Numbered from the stretch's first letter, positions 29,083-37,827 are shown. The stretch: 64,000 nucleotides of DNA from Prevotella sp. P5-92 (GCF_002251245.1 NZ_NPJG01000098.1:1-64000); one strand, 5' to 3'. The notes: generated by a model not told the origin, from the letters alone. Numbers and translations are program-made.

Positions 29083-30264
29083 ATGAATATCGAAGAAGAA
29101 ATAGCCAGACAGAACAGAGAAATCGAAAAAAAATTGGCAGAGATGACGGAATCCATCAACGCCCAGATGAAACGTATGATGGAAGCAACAGATCCTTTAA
29201 ACTTTCTGAGGACGAAGAAAGAGAAACCGAAAGACAACGAGCCCGAAGAAATAGTTAACGGACAAATAAAATGGGATGATATCGAAGATTGGAACTGTAC
29301 CTTCGTGTATGAATACGAGAGGAAGGGCAAGACTGTGAGTCGGAGGGTTGACCTAATAAACACTGATGAACTTTTCCTTGCATTGAACGACGTGCCTCTG
29401 TCGGAAGAACAAGAGCCGAAGGATTATAAAAAGATTGACATTGAATTGAAGGATACTCTGCTCAAGGGATGTGTTGACATCGACGATGTGGGAGTAGTGA
29501 TAGCCAAAATGATAATCAAGGACAACGACGAGGTTGTGCTGATGAGCATATACAACAGAAATTGTTATGACGAAGAGTATGGAGTGTATAGTGCACAAGT
29601 GGAACTGGATAAGGACTTGGACTATCTTATACCCAAAGACGAAGATTGTGATTGTACTCTCACACTCACTGCCGACATGGGCAGACCGGTGATGTGGGCA
29701 ATATTTGTTGAGATATATAATCCTGACAAAGTGAAACAGTTTATAGAGGACGAGGATACATACGAGTTGTTTGAAATCGTTAGGCATTACGACTACGAGG
29801 ACTGTTATTTGTTCAATATCTGGGGTGACGAGGATGAAGAACGCATAAATTATAAGTTGGAGGACAGTAAAGGTCTGGAAATCGTCAGTGGTGATATTTG
29901 TATAAGAGAAAACAACGTGTTTGACTATGGCAAGGAAAAAAACTATATTGTCGATAAAAATAATCATCCTAAATATGTGATGGTGTTTACCGACCTGCTT
30001 ATTGATTTTTCGGCAACCTTTAAGGTGCCTTCATGGTTTATCATGCAAAGTTGCCACTTTGCAGATGCCAACCCTTCTAATGTGATGTATCCAATGGCTT
30101 TTGGCGACACCATCTCTTCCATCTCAAGCACGATATGCTGCAATGGAAAGAGATACCATGCGGTGGAAACTAATGAACATGGCAGGAAGAAATTTATGAA
30201 CTGCTATCTATATGAGTATAACAAGAAGAGAGAATATTATAAAATGATAGCTTCATTATGTTGA
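29083..30264 (+). CDS. Hypothetical acidic cytoplasmic protein
   Basis: The protein is 393 aa from the ATG at 29083; a TTG at 29077 is less likely. A short N-terminal coiled coil (EEEIARQNREIEKKLAEMTE) is followed by a very acidic mixed region with many D/E-rich strands (KDEDCDCTLTLTADMG, EDEDTYELFEIVRHYDYEDC). No signal peptide, membrane segment or catalytic motif is recognised. It opens the cluster that includes a WG-repeat protein and a pore-like protein. Function unknown. Confidence 0.6.
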   Translation: MNIEEEIARQNREIEKKLAEMTESINAQMKRMMEATDPLNFLRTKKEKPKDNEPEEIVNGQIKWDDIEDWNCTFVYEYERKGKTVSRRVDLINTDELFLALNDVPLSEEQEPKDYKKIDIELKDTLLKGCVDIDDVGVVIAKMIIKDNDEVVLMSIYNRNCYDEEYGVYSAQVELDKDLDYLIPKDEDCDCTLTLTADMGRPVMWAIFVEIYNPDKVKQFIEDEDTYELFEIVRHYDYEDCYLFNIWGDEDEERINYKLEDSKGLEIVSGDICIRENNVFDYGKEKNYIVDKNNHPKYVMVFTDLLIDFSATFKVPSWFIMQSCHFADANPSNVMYPMAFGDTISSISSTICCNGKRYHAVETNEHGRKKFMNCYLYEYNKKREYYKMIASLC

Positions 30265-30346
30265 GGTGGAATTGAATTTATATTTTATCATTGAATATAT
30301 ATATGGTCCTATTTATTTGACAAACAAAGATTAAAAAATTATCAAT

Positions 30347-31195
30347 ATGGAATTGTTTAGAGTAAAAGATAATAACAAGTATGGTTTTGTCGATAAAGAT
30401 GGTAATGAGGTCGTGCCTTGTAAGTATAATAAAGCAAACGACTTTTGTGAAGGAATGGCAAGAGTGCGTCACCATGGATATTACGGATTTATTGATAAAA
30501 CAGGTTCAGAAGTTATCCCATGCCAGTATGGGATTGCAAGAAACTTTAGTGATGGTTTGGCATATACAAGGAATAACGGACAGAAGTTCTACATTGACAA
30601 GGCAGGATGCAATGTAGTTGAAGCCAATTATTCTTTCTGTTTTAGTTTTAACGAGGGGCTTGCGAAAGTATGTTCCTTTCGTACTAAAGAAAAGGGCTTT
30701 ATTGACAAAACAGGTCAAATGGTTATAAAATGCAACTATGATAGAGTAGAAAAATTCAGTAATGGTATGGCTCGCGTTGAGTTAAACCGTAAATGGGGAT
30801 TTATTGACAATACAGGAGCAGAGGTCATTCCTTGCAAATATGATTGGGCAGAGGATTTCAGCGAAGGTTTGTCTCTTGTGCAATTAGGCGGAAGTTATGG
30901 ATATATTGACAATAAAGGTAATTTGGTAGTGCCTTTTAAGTATGAAACAGCAGACGATTTCAGCGAAGGCTTGGCTCCTGTTAAGTCGAATGGCAAATGG
31001 GGGTATATTGACACTACTGGTCGTGAGGTTATCCCATGCATATATGATCATGCAGAAAAATTCAAGAATGGCTTGGCTGCAGTTGGAAATGGTAAAGGAT
31101 CTGCTCAACAATGGGGCTACATTGATAAATCGGGTAGTGTGAAAATTCCAATGAAATATCAAATGATACTTGATTCGGAGTCGGATTTTGAATAA
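30347..31195 (+). CDS. WG-repeat protein (8 repeats)
   Basis: The 282-aa protein consists almost entirely of WG (beta) repeats of about 34-36 residues. Seven are complete and one is partial, each of the form [WY]G[FY]ID..G.EVIPC.YD.A..F..GLA.V. Repeat 3 is the most divergent (KFYIDKAGCNVVEANYSF). There is no signal peptide, so it is probably cytoplasmic. The biochemical role of WG repeats is not established; a binding scaffold is the usual guess. The stop is immediately followed by the mini-ORF at 31196 (TAAATG). Confidence 0.85.
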   Translation: MELFRVKDNNKYGFVDKDGNEVVPCKYNKANDFCEGMARVRHHGYYGFIDKTGSEVIPCQYGIARNFSDGLAYTRNNGQKFYIDKAGCNVVEANYSFCFSFNEGLAKVCSFRTKEKGFIDKTGQMVIKCNYDRVEKFSNGMARVELNRKWGFIDNTGAEVIPCKYDWAEDFSEGLSLVQLGGSYGYIDNKGNLVVPFKYETADDFSEGLAPVKSNGKWGYIDTTGREVIPCIYDHAEKFKNGLAAVGNGKGSAQQWGYIDKSGSVKIPMKYQMILDSESDFE

Positions 31196-31234
31196 ATGTA
31201 TAAAGAGACAGCCGAATCGCTTGAAAGGACGTAG
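31196..31234 (+). CDS. Conserved 12-codon mini-ORF, copy 1
   Basis: It encodes MYKETAESLERT and stops 25 bases before the ATG of the next gene. A near-identical mini-ORF (MNKEIAESLERT) at 33273 lies exactly 25 bases before another gene. The 38-base block differs by only one base in the shared part. It may be a leader peptide, or duplicated DNA from the end of an older gene. Confidence 0.45.
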   Translation: MYKETAESLERT

Positions 31235-31259
31235 GCATTTTCTTTATAAAGAACTGGTT

Positions 31260-31730
31260 ATGCATATTCTGTTGTGTTATTCTAAAACCACGGCACTGGA
31301 TGTGAAGATATGGATTCACATGATGGCTGGGGAACATCAGCTTGAAGTAAAGGAGGTGGCATGTGAGAGTGAGGAGTTTGAAAAGGTGCTGAGTGATGAG
31401 GCGGCTGATGAGTCGCTGGCGGCTATCGTCGGGATGGACAATGCGGGAAAGGCTGTGTTGCAGGTGCATGATGTGCCGAAATTACTGATTAATCCTGTGT
31501 TGTCGTTCAGCAGTGAAGAGGAAGAGAAACGGATGTTGGGCTCCGCCACACGCTTCGATCGAGACAACACGTGGGGCATATTCAACTGCGAAGGCGACAA
31601 TGAGATGTATTACGAGAAGATGCATTCGTATAGCACTAACCTCGCTCTGCAATTCGGCAACCATTTTAATACGGCAAATGCCGAACTGATTGCTGCAGGA
31701 TTTTTCTCCGACATCGAATTCTCTAAATAG
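31260..31730 (+). CDS. Small protein, weak YqiA/alpha-beta-hydrolase resemblance
   Basis: The protein is 156 aa from the ATG at 31260. An in-frame upstream start at 31170 would overlap the WG gene and is unlikely. The order of blocks (MHILLCYS; LAAIVGMDNAG; VPKLLINPVL; FGNHFNTANAELIAAGFF) resembles YqiA-type esterases. There, G-x-S-x-G precedes a VNP strand and GNH carries the catalytic histidine. Here the nucleophile elbow reads GMDNAG with no serine, so it may be inactive. The resemblance is weak. It lies 15 bases upstream of the pore-like gene. Confidence 0.5.
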   Translation: MHILLCYSKTTALDVKIWIHMMAGEHQLEVKEVACESEEFEKVLSDEAADESLAAIVGMDNAGKAVLQVHDVPKLLINPVLSFSSEEEEKRMLGSATRFDRDNTWGIFNCEGDNEMYYEKMHSYSTNLALQFGNHFNTANAELIAAGFFSDIEFSK

Positions 31731-31745
31731 ATAAGATTGAAAAGA

Positions 31746-33053
31746 ATGAGCATATTTAAAAAGGTAATTTTTAATAAATCCCTTGGATTGGCAAAAAAGG
31801 CTCATAATGCCACCAAGAGGGAAATGTGGCTTTCGTTGAAGATTTTGTTCTGCATCACGTTTGTGTTGTGGTGGGTATTTTACCACTACGAGCATAAGGC
31901 GCAACCGGAGGTGTTTGGCAATTGCTGGCAGGCGTTGGCATGGACTGTAACAAGATATCTCGACAATTTGGATGGTGTGGTAGATAAATATCCCGTCACC
32001 ATCATCGGAAAGATTGTGGCAGTGATGCTCAGTATTGTGGCTATTGGCATTGTGGCCATACCTGCTGGTCTCATCGGTTCGGGACTTACGGAAGCCATAA
32101 ACGAGGAGAAAAAGGAAAACCATCTGAAGGAATTACTCAATCGACTTAAAAAATCGTTTAGGCGCAAGCAATGCAGATACACGAAATATCGTACGGTGCC
32201 GCAATTGGTGTCGATTGTTGACATTCAGGCAAAACAATGTATTGACACAAACGACATCATTGAAGCGGTAAAGGAATCCAAGGACTTTCGCCTGCGTAAT
32301 CTCGCCACTGCACAACCTTTAGGTAGCGTGGTAAACGACCGCCTTGTGGTGGAACACTTCCCTATAAACACTCCTTACGGATGTAAGGTTGACCGTGGGT
32401 CAAACGTCACTATCGTCTCTACTTCAAGTGTTAGTGAGGCTGGCATAGGCAATTTCTCATGGTATCTCGCGCTTTATGGAGGGTTTAACTATGTGAGCAA
32501 GGAGGTGGAGGTGAATCCCGACGAGCCGTTCAGCTACTATAACATTGCTGATGAGAATGGCGACCCGAACATAGCCTCATTCCTTGGTGACATAAAAGCT
32601 ATGCAGAGAAGTGGGAAAAACTGGGTGGTGATGCTGCTGTCAGCAAGTGGAGCCGAAGAGCCTACCTATCCTTCACAACTGCATTGGATACATGGTGCAA
32701 AGCGTGGTGACAGTGGCTTTGCAGATCCGAACATCACTGTGCGTGATACTGTTGCATACGACAATCTATATAAGGCGTGCGAAACGATGGCGCAAGAGAA
32801 ATTCGGATATAAGAGCGACCGTCAGGAGTATCATTCCGGTTCGGGCAAGATGAACATCGGACGTCATGTTGACGGAGGAAAGGGTGAGGTGAACGCCTTC
32901 ACTCTACGTATGGCGTTTGAAGTGACGGTATGGGACGACCGCCGTATTGCCATTGCCAAAGAGATGGCCTTGCTTATGAGCCGCCATCTTGCAGGCAAGG
33001 AACTGGAGGAAAGTAATGACTGGAAGGTTAAGGGAATAGGGTATGAGATGTAA
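31746..33053 (+). CDS. Pore-like membrane protein (potassium-channel-like fold, no TVGYG filter)
   Basis: The protein is 435 aa from the ATG at 31746. Residues about 25-125 carry two membrane helices with the spacing of a two-TM potassium channel. The second has the typical channel text (GKIVAVMLSIVAIGIVAIPAGLI). Where TTVGYGD is expected, the sequence is WTVTRYLDNLDGVVDKYP, so the selectivity filter is missing. A basic coiled region (LKELLNRLKKSFRRKQ) leads into a large cytoplasmic domain of about 270 residues that I do not recognise. It may be a ligand-gated or non-selective pore; this is inference. Confidence 0.65.
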   Translation: MSIFKKVIFNKSLGLAKKAHNATKREMWLSLKILFCITFVLWWVFYHYEHKAQPEVFGNCWQALAWTVTRYLDNLDGVVDKYPVTIIGKIVAVMLSIVAIGIVAIPAGLIGSGLTEAINEEKKENHLKELLNRLKKSFRRKQCRYTKYRTVPQLVSIVDIQAKQCIDTNDIIEAVKESKDFRLRNLATAQPLGSVVNDRLVVEHFPINTPYGCKVDRGSNVTIVSTSSVSEAGIGNFSWYLALYGGFNYVSKEVEVNPDEPFSYYNIADENGDPNIASFLGDIKAMQRSGKNWVVMLLSASGAEEPTYPSQLHWIHGAKRGDSGFADPNITVRDTVAYDNLYKACETMAQEKFGYKSDRQEYHSGSGKMNIGRHVDGGKGEVNAFTLRMAFEVTVWDDRRIAIAKEMALLMSRHLAGKELEESNDWKVKGIGYEM

Positions 33054-33083
33054 TAACAAACAAGAATTTTGTGATATAAAAAT

Positions 33084-33260
33084 ATGTTGCCATTAGAACT
33101 TAAAGAATTGATTGATAAATACTGCACTGGTGTACAACCAACCGTTGGTCAGTTGGACGATATAGTAAGCGTGATATATTTTCTTCAGGCAGATGCCAAA
33201 GAGGCTATGGAATATATGCAAATAAGAATGGCGAGTACGACAAAGGAAGAGGAAAAATGA
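33084..33260 (+). CDS. Small protein (58 aa)
   Basis: A 58-codon frame begins MLPLELKELIDKYCTG and ends in KEEEK. It is mostly helical and soluble, with no cysteine pairs or signal peptide. It starts 30 bases after the pore-like gene and precedes the second mini-ORF. Codon use looks like the neighbours. Function unknown. Confidence 0.5.
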   Translation: MLPLELKELIDKYCTGVQPTVGQLDDIVSVIYFLQADAKEAMEYMQIRMASTTKEEEK

Positions 33261-33272
33261 GACTGAATCACA

Positions 33273-33311
33273 ATGAACAAAGAGATAGCCGAATCGCTTG
33301 AAAGGACGTAG
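33273..33311 (+). CDS. Conserved 12-codon mini-ORF, copy 2
   Basis: It encodes MNKEIAESLERT, a near-copy of the mini-ORF at 31196, and again stops exactly 25 bases before the next ATG. Confidence 0.45.
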   Translation: MNKEIAESLERT

Positions 33312-33336
33312 GCATTCACTTAAACAACAATATATT

Positions 33337-33528
33337 ATGCCAGCATTTATCATCACAGCCAAGTCTGACCGCTGTGGACGTAAAATCAAAAAAGGACAGA
33401 CATTCCAGATAGTGACCAACTACGAGAACATCTGCACGGCTGCCATAGCCGACGGACTGGAGGCGCAACTCGGCAAATGGGCGAGGGAAGCTTCGCATAT
33501 AGATTATTGGATAGTAAGGAAAATGTGA
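33337..33528 (+). CDS. Small protein (63 aa)
   Basis: A 63-codon frame begins at the ATG 33337 and not at the upstream TTG 33298, which would translate the mini-ORF DNA in another frame. The sequence PAFIITAKSDRCGRKIKKGQ is basic at the N-terminus, with two cysteines and a C-terminal aromatic end (IDYWIVRKM). Last gene of the WG/pore cluster. Function unknown. Confidence 0.5.
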   Translation: MPAFIITAKSDRCGRKIKKGQTFQIVTNYENICTAAIADGLEAQLGKWAREASHIDYWIVRKM

Positions 33529-33567
33529 TAAAAATATAATGTGATTGGCGGCGTAACCAAATAACTG

Positions 33568-33618
33568 TTATTTGAGAAGATCGTCTATTGTCAGGCGGCC
33601 TTGAATGGAAGACAGATG
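33568..33618 (-). pseudogene. 3-prime scar of an ATPase gene
   Basis: On the minus strand the last 16 codons read HLSSIQGRLTIDDLLK and stop, parallel to the C-terminus (EVTMEDLFK) of the intact ATPase at 40597. The following non-coding bases (ATTGGCGGCGTAACCAAAT) are also identical to those after that gene. A second scar of the same kind lies at 42193-42243. Confidence 0.65.
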
Positions 33619-33714
33619 TTTGCCAGGTTTTATTCCCTCGAATCACTGGGATATTTGAAAAATCAACGGAAATAGGACTCTTTTCTTCATTTTCGCTGAT
33701 TTTTCAAATAATTG

Positions 33715-33746
33715 TTTGGAGGTTTGAAGAATATAGCCTATCTTTG
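33715..33746 (+). promoter_or_regulatory. Promoter of the AAA-ATPase/PD-(D/E)XK gene
   Basis: TTTG at 33715-33718 and TATCTTTG at 33739-33746, 20 bases apart, match the Bacteroidota promoter consensus, 28 bases before the start at 33775. Confidence 0.75.
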
Positions 33747-33774
33747 CAGAAATTCTTGAAAAAATGACTGAATT

Positions 33775-35352
33775 ATGGGTAGATACATAAATAAAGGCAA
33801 TATTGCATTCCGCGACATCGTGTCACATGAATATGTTGACAAGTCGTCGCTCATACCACTAATAAACGGCACGCTCAACTCCGAGAACCGTTATAGCTGT
33901 GTTACCCGCTGCCGAAGGTTTGGCAAGTCGATGGCGGCAAAGATGTTGTGCGCATATTATGACAAGTCGTGCGATTCGAGAGAGTTGTTCAGTGGATTGG
34001 CGGCAGAGAAGGACAAGTCGTTTGAGGCATATCTTAACAAGTACTATGTTATTAGCATTGACATGACCGACTTTACCACAAAATACAGGAATGACAAGGC
34101 TATCGTTAAGAAAATTCAAGACCGAGTCATTAAAGACATACAGGATGTTTTCTCCCAAATCAGTGTAGAGGATGACGACGACTTGATGGATGTGTTATAC
34201 AGTATCAGTGCCAGCACTGGCGAGCGTTTCTTTATGATTATCGACGAGTGGGATGCTATCTTGCGCGAGATGGGCAAAGACGAGAGTGTGACAACGTCAT
34301 ATGTTGATTTTCTTCGCCGTCTGTTCAAGGGGTCCGGGTCAGACACGGTCTTTGCGGGAGCATACCTCACTGGCATATTGCCCATCAAGAGATACAATAC
34401 AGAATCTGCGTTGAACAATTTCAATGAATATTCAATGATTGATCCCGCCTATCTCGCCTCTTGTTATGGATTTACCGAAGAGGAGGTGGGCATTTTGGCA
34501 ATGCGTCATAATGCCTCAATCGAAGATCTAAAACAGTGGTATGACGGGTACAAAATCGGCAATGAAAAATCCATCTATAACCCATACTCCGTGATGAAAG
34601 CCTTGCAACGTGGAGCATGCAAAAGCTATTGGTCAACCACGGGTGCCTATGATTCTGTCAGGACCTATATCCAAATGAATTTCGACGGACTGAAGGATGA
34701 CATCATCAGAATGTTGTCGGGAGAGCATGTTTATGTCAACACCCTAAAGTTTCAGAACGACATGCGGATAGTCAACAGCAAAAATGACGTTCTGACTGTA
34801 TTAATACATCTCGGCTATTTGGCATACGACGGAGATACCGGCAAATGCTTTATCCCGAACAAGGAGGTAGGCGAGCAATTTCTTAACGCAGTTGAAGATA
34901 CTTCGTGGACTCGTCTGGTGGAAGCGCTTACCGCCTCACAGAATCTTCTTGACGCAACCCTTTCATGCAATGAACAAGCCGTGGCTAAGGGCATAGACAA
35001 GGCTCATGACGAGAATACGAGTATTCTTGCCTACAATGACGAAAACTCGCTTGCCTGTGTTCTTTCCATTGCTTATATATGGGCTAAGAACGATTATGTC
35101 ATTCATCGTGAATATGCAACTGGCAAGGGTTATGCCGACCTTGTAATGATTCCCCGGCGCAATGTCTCAAAGCCAGCCCTTGTCATAGAGCTTAAATACA
35201 ACCACTCCTCAGATACCGCAATCAATCAAATTAAGCAAAAGAACTATCCCTCGAAGTTGGCCGATTACACAGGCGACATCCTCCTTGTGGGAATCAATTA
35301 TGACAAGGAAACGAAGGAGCATACATGTAGGATAGAGGAATACAAGAAATAG
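33775..35352 (+). CDS. AAA-ATPase-like protein with PD-(D/E)XK nuclease domain
   Basis: The 525-aa protein belongs to the family pairing an AAA-ATPase-like domain with a C-terminal PD-(D/E)XK nuclease-like domain (often DUF1703). The Walker A variant is RCRRFGKSMAAKML (about residue 46), and the Walker B-like segment is FFMIIDEWDAIL. In the C-terminal domain, GKGYADLVMIPRR followed by PALVIELKYN gives the D...E-x-K active-site pattern. The gene is intact and monocistronic. These genes are common in Bacteroides and Prevotella in variable copy number. Their function is not established. Confidence 0.85.
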   Translation: MGRYINKGNIAFRDIVSHEYVDKSSLIPLINGTLNSENRYSCVTRCRRFGKSMAAKMLCAYYDKSCDSRELFSGLAAEKDKSFEAYLNKYYVISIDMTDFTTKYRNDKAIVKKIQDRVIKDIQDVFSQISVEDDDDLMDVLYSISASTGERFFMIIDEWDAILREMGKDESVTTSYVDFLRRLFKGSGSDTVFAGAYLTGILPIKRYNTESALNNFNEYSMIDPAYLASCYGFTEEEVGILAMRHNASIEDLKQWYDGYKIGNEKSIYNPYSVMKALQRGACKSYWSTTGAYDSVRTYIQMNFDGLKDDIIRMLSGEHVYVNTLKFQNDMRIVNSKNDVLTVLIHLGYLAYDGDTGKCFIPNKEVGEQFLNAVEDTSWTRLVEALTASQNLLDATLSCNEQAVAKGIDKAHDENTSILAYNDENSLACVLSIAYIWAKNDYVIHREYATGKGYADLVMIPRRNVSKPALVIELKYNHSSDTAINQIKQKNYPSKLADYTGDILLVGINYDKETKEHTCRIEEYKK

Positions 35353-35455
35353 ACTCCTCGGTGTTAACATTTACGTCAGCCTAATCAAAATATAATACTC
35401 CCATTTTTTCGAACCAGTGCATAAGTCAAATAAATTTAGTAACTTTGCACTCGCA

Positions 35456-35776
35456 ATGAATACTCAAACAACTCGTGGAAAACTCACCCCTGAGTTCAAA
35501 GCAAAGGTGGTGATTGAAGCTCTCAGAGAGCAGTCAACCTTGGTAGATATCGGCAAGAAGTATGAAATCACCCAGGCTCAGCTTAGCCGCTGGAAGAAGG
35601 AATTCCTGGCAAATGCTGCTGCCGCTTTCGGCGACCCCGAACAGCAGCAGGAGATGAAGAAACTGGAGGCTGAGCGTGACAGTTGCCATCGCAAGATAGG
35701 CGAACTGGAGATGGAACTGGATTTTGCAAAGCGGGTATCCAAAGCATTGGGGATACCGATACCCGCAAAGGATTAG
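35456..35776 (+). CDS. IS3-family transposase OrfA
   Basis: The protein is 106 aa from the ATG at 35456. It has a helix-turn-helix of the IS3 OrfA type (KLTPEFKAKVVIEALREQ, then KKYEITQAQLSRWKKEFL) and a leucine-zipper region (KKLEAERDSCHRKIGELEME). The 3-prime end overlaps the orfB frame for programmed frameshifting. Intact, but the partner is deleted. Confidence 0.88.
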   Translation: MNTQTTRGKLTPEFKAKVVIEALREQSTLVDIGKKYEITQAQLSRWKKEFLANAAAAFGDPEQQQEMKKLEAERDSCHRKIGELEMELDFAKRVSKALGIPIPAKD

Positions 35777-36273
35777 TATCCCCTTCCAACGAGCTCAGTA
35801 TCAATCGCCAGCTTGAGGTACTAGGCATCAGCTACATACCTATGGCTCATGGCTTTATGTACCTCACAGCAATAATAGACGTGTACAGCCGCGCAATCAT
35901 GGCGTGGGGACTACACAATAGCCTTGACGCTGAAAACAGCATAGAGGTGCTACAACTGGCCATAGAGTCTCACGGAAAGCCAGAGATTATCAATTCCGAC
36001 CAAGGCAGTCAGTACACATGCCCAACAAGGGAAAAGGCTTGCGAAGGAATACGCATGAGCATGGACGGAAGGCGCAGGTGTCTGGATAATGTTTGGATAG
36101 AACGGTTCTGGCGAACAATCATGCGCGAGTATGTATATATCAATCCCACGGATAATGTCAAGGAACTGCGTGAAGGCATCAAGAACTACATTGAATACTA
36201 CAACACCAAGCGCCCTCATCAGGGTATTGAGCACCAGATCCCGATGACGAAATATGCCAAAATCGCTGCATGA
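35740..36273 (+). pseudogene. IS3-family transposase OrfB, internal deletion
   Basis: The frame starts in the -1 phase at the end of orfA. It reads SINRQLEVLGIS and then jumps directly to YIPMAHGFMYLTAIIDVYSR, where complete OrfB proteins have about 90 more residues including the first active-site D. The second D (INSDQGSQYT) and the E region (RRRCLDNVWIERFWRT) remain. Without the first catalytic D it should be inactive. Confidence 0.85.
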
Positions 36274-36317
36274 TGAAAAAAAAACGCAAATTACTTGCCA
36301 GTTCCGCAAAGAATGAT

Positions 36318-36325
36318 TACCTTTG
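36318..36325 (+). promoter_or_regulatory. -7-like box upstream of the metallopeptidase-WG gene
   Basis: TACCTTTG matches TAnnTTTG, but it lies 168 bases from the start codon at 36493. No other feature is seen between 36290 and 36492. Confidence 0.35.
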
Positions 36326-36492
36326 CAGCAGCCAAGGAAAGGGACACTAGCTCCCCATTGCCTGTTGTTCTACCTGCGGAATGCATGTAAGTTTTGCCTA
36401 AAAAACTAACATCGCTGGTTTGAAAAGCGGTAGTAGTATATATTTCCGGAAAAGACTTCTTGAAAAAAAAATAATCTTAAAAGAATTTATTT

Positions 36493-37827
36493 ATGAAAGT
36501 ATTTGATTTGACGCGCGGCAAGTATCCTCAGTTGTATTATGGGAACGATATAATTTCCCAATATGAGGATCAGTTTAAAATGACTATACATTCAAGCTAT
36601 TCGTTCCAGCGAAAGTTCCCAAAGCGAGGATGCCTGCATGATGTTGAGGCTTTAATAGATACTATTCCAATTTTCCTCGTAGAAACGTCTATGACAAATG
36701 AATATGTTGCTGTACCAGGAATGCAATGTTCAATTCTGGTGCCAGAAGACCGGTACTATGTACCTACGGAATATTCGGAATTCGACATTGATGAATGGGT
36801 CAATACAAAGGAAAGCGAAAAGGAAGATGACCCGCGTGAGAGACAACCTCAAAGCCTCAGCATTCTCGATTTGCTTGGAGTATATATCTTTACAAATGAT
36901 GATGATCTCATTCCAAGAAGAATATTTGTCTGGATGGACAAAATTATGGATTATGCCAAAGATCATACAAAAAAAGGAATTAAACAAATTGGTAGTAATG
37001 CTGCAACCCTGTTTGATTTTGTCGTTTTCCATGAGATAGGACATGCATTGATGGACGTAGAACTCTATGGAATTCATCCATCTCCCCATTTTTCGTATAG
37101 TAGCGACTATGTATACAGATTCATTGAAGAGGCTTATGCCAATGGCATAGCGTTATCCATAGTATACGACAATCTCAAATCTCAAGAACAGGACTTTATC
37201 AAGGACTTTGTGTTGAGTCAAGGTGCGGGATATGCTCGTGGATGGGATTTACGAGATTATCACTTGGAAATAGACCAATGGTTAAGCATCAAAGTCCTTT
37301 TCAAATATGATATTGCATGCTTAATAAGAGATTGTTGGAAGAATAATCATCAAGAGCTCGTTCCTGAATGTGTACAATCTGTAGGTCATAATGATTGGTT
37401 AGCGCTTAAAGACCGACATGACAAATGGGGAATAATAGAGTTGCCTAGTCAGAAAGATATTATTGGTTTCAAGAAATATGATTCATTCTGGTCTTTCGAT
37501 GAAAATGGATTATGTATGGTTCGGCTTGACCAACAAAAGGGTTACCTGTATGGCTTTGTCAACGAGCAAGGAGTGGAACAGATTCCTGTAGAATATGATC
37601 ATCTTTATTCGTTTGAAAATGGCATTACGATTGCAAAGAAGGATGGTAGATATGGTGCTATAGATTTGAACAATAACACCGTCATACCATTCAATCTTCC
37701 CTATGAAGACATCCGGGGGTTCCGTAATGGACGTGCCAGTGTAAAGGATAGGAATGAAAAATGGGGCGTGATTGACACTAACGGGAAACTCATAGTCCCA
37801 TGTGAGAATAACAACATCGTTTTGTAA
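36493..37827 (+). CDS. Zincin metallopeptidase-like domain fused to WG repeats
   Basis: The 444-aa protein has no signal peptide. Residues about 1-280 contain a zincin motif HEIGHAL (about residue 180), followed about 35 residues later by FIEEAYANGIAL, whose glutamate could be the third zinc ligand (gluzincin pattern). The C-terminal 150 residues are WG repeats (WGIIELPSQ, YGFVNEQGVEQIPVEYDHL, YGAIDLNNNTVIPF, WGVIDTNGKLIVPC). I know no described family with this fusion. It may be a protease whose substrate or regulator is recognised by the WG part. Proteolytic activity is inferred from the motif only. Confidence 0.7.
   Translation: MKVFDLTRGKYPQLYYGNDIISQYEDQFKMTIHSSYSFQRKFPKRGCLHDVEALIDTIPIFLVETSMTNEYVAVPGMQCSILVPEDRYYVPTEYSEFDIDEWVNTKESEKEDDPRERQPQSLSILDLLGVYIFTNDDDLIPRRIFVWMDKIMDYAKDHTKKGIKQIGSNAATLFDFVVFHEIGHALMDVELYGIHPSPHFSYSSDYVYRFIEEAYANGIALSIVYDNLKSQEQDFIKDFVLSQGAGYARGWDLRDYHLEIDQWLSIKVLFKYDIACLIRDCWKNNHQELVPECVQSVGHNDWLALKDRHDKWGIIELPSQKDIIGFKKYDSFWSFDENGLCMVRLDQQKGYLYGFVNEQGVEQIPVEYDHLYSFENGITIAKKDGRYGAIDLNNNTVIPFNLPYEDIRGFRNGRASVKDRNEKWGVIDTNGKLIVPCENNNIVL

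Larger units (their letters stand above)
35440..36290 (+). mobile_element. IS3-family element, internally deleted
   Basis: An orfA/orfB pair in -1 frame relation marks an IS3-family (IS150-like) element. A TAACTTTG box at 35440-35447 precedes orfA. The orfB lacks about 90 residues between the N-terminal segment and the DDE core. I could not define terminal inverted repeats with confidence, so the limits are approximate. Confidence 0.75.

Noticed and set aside
29083..33528. Calling the WG/pore cluster a phage-defence system
   Set aside because: No known defence domain (nuclease, TIR, CARF, cyclase) is visible in these genes. The idea is kept only as a hypothesis.
35440..36290. Precise terminal inverted repeats of the IS3-type element
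   Set aside because: Candidate ends around 35410 and 36310 match only loosely, so I could not support exact boundaries or a target duplication.
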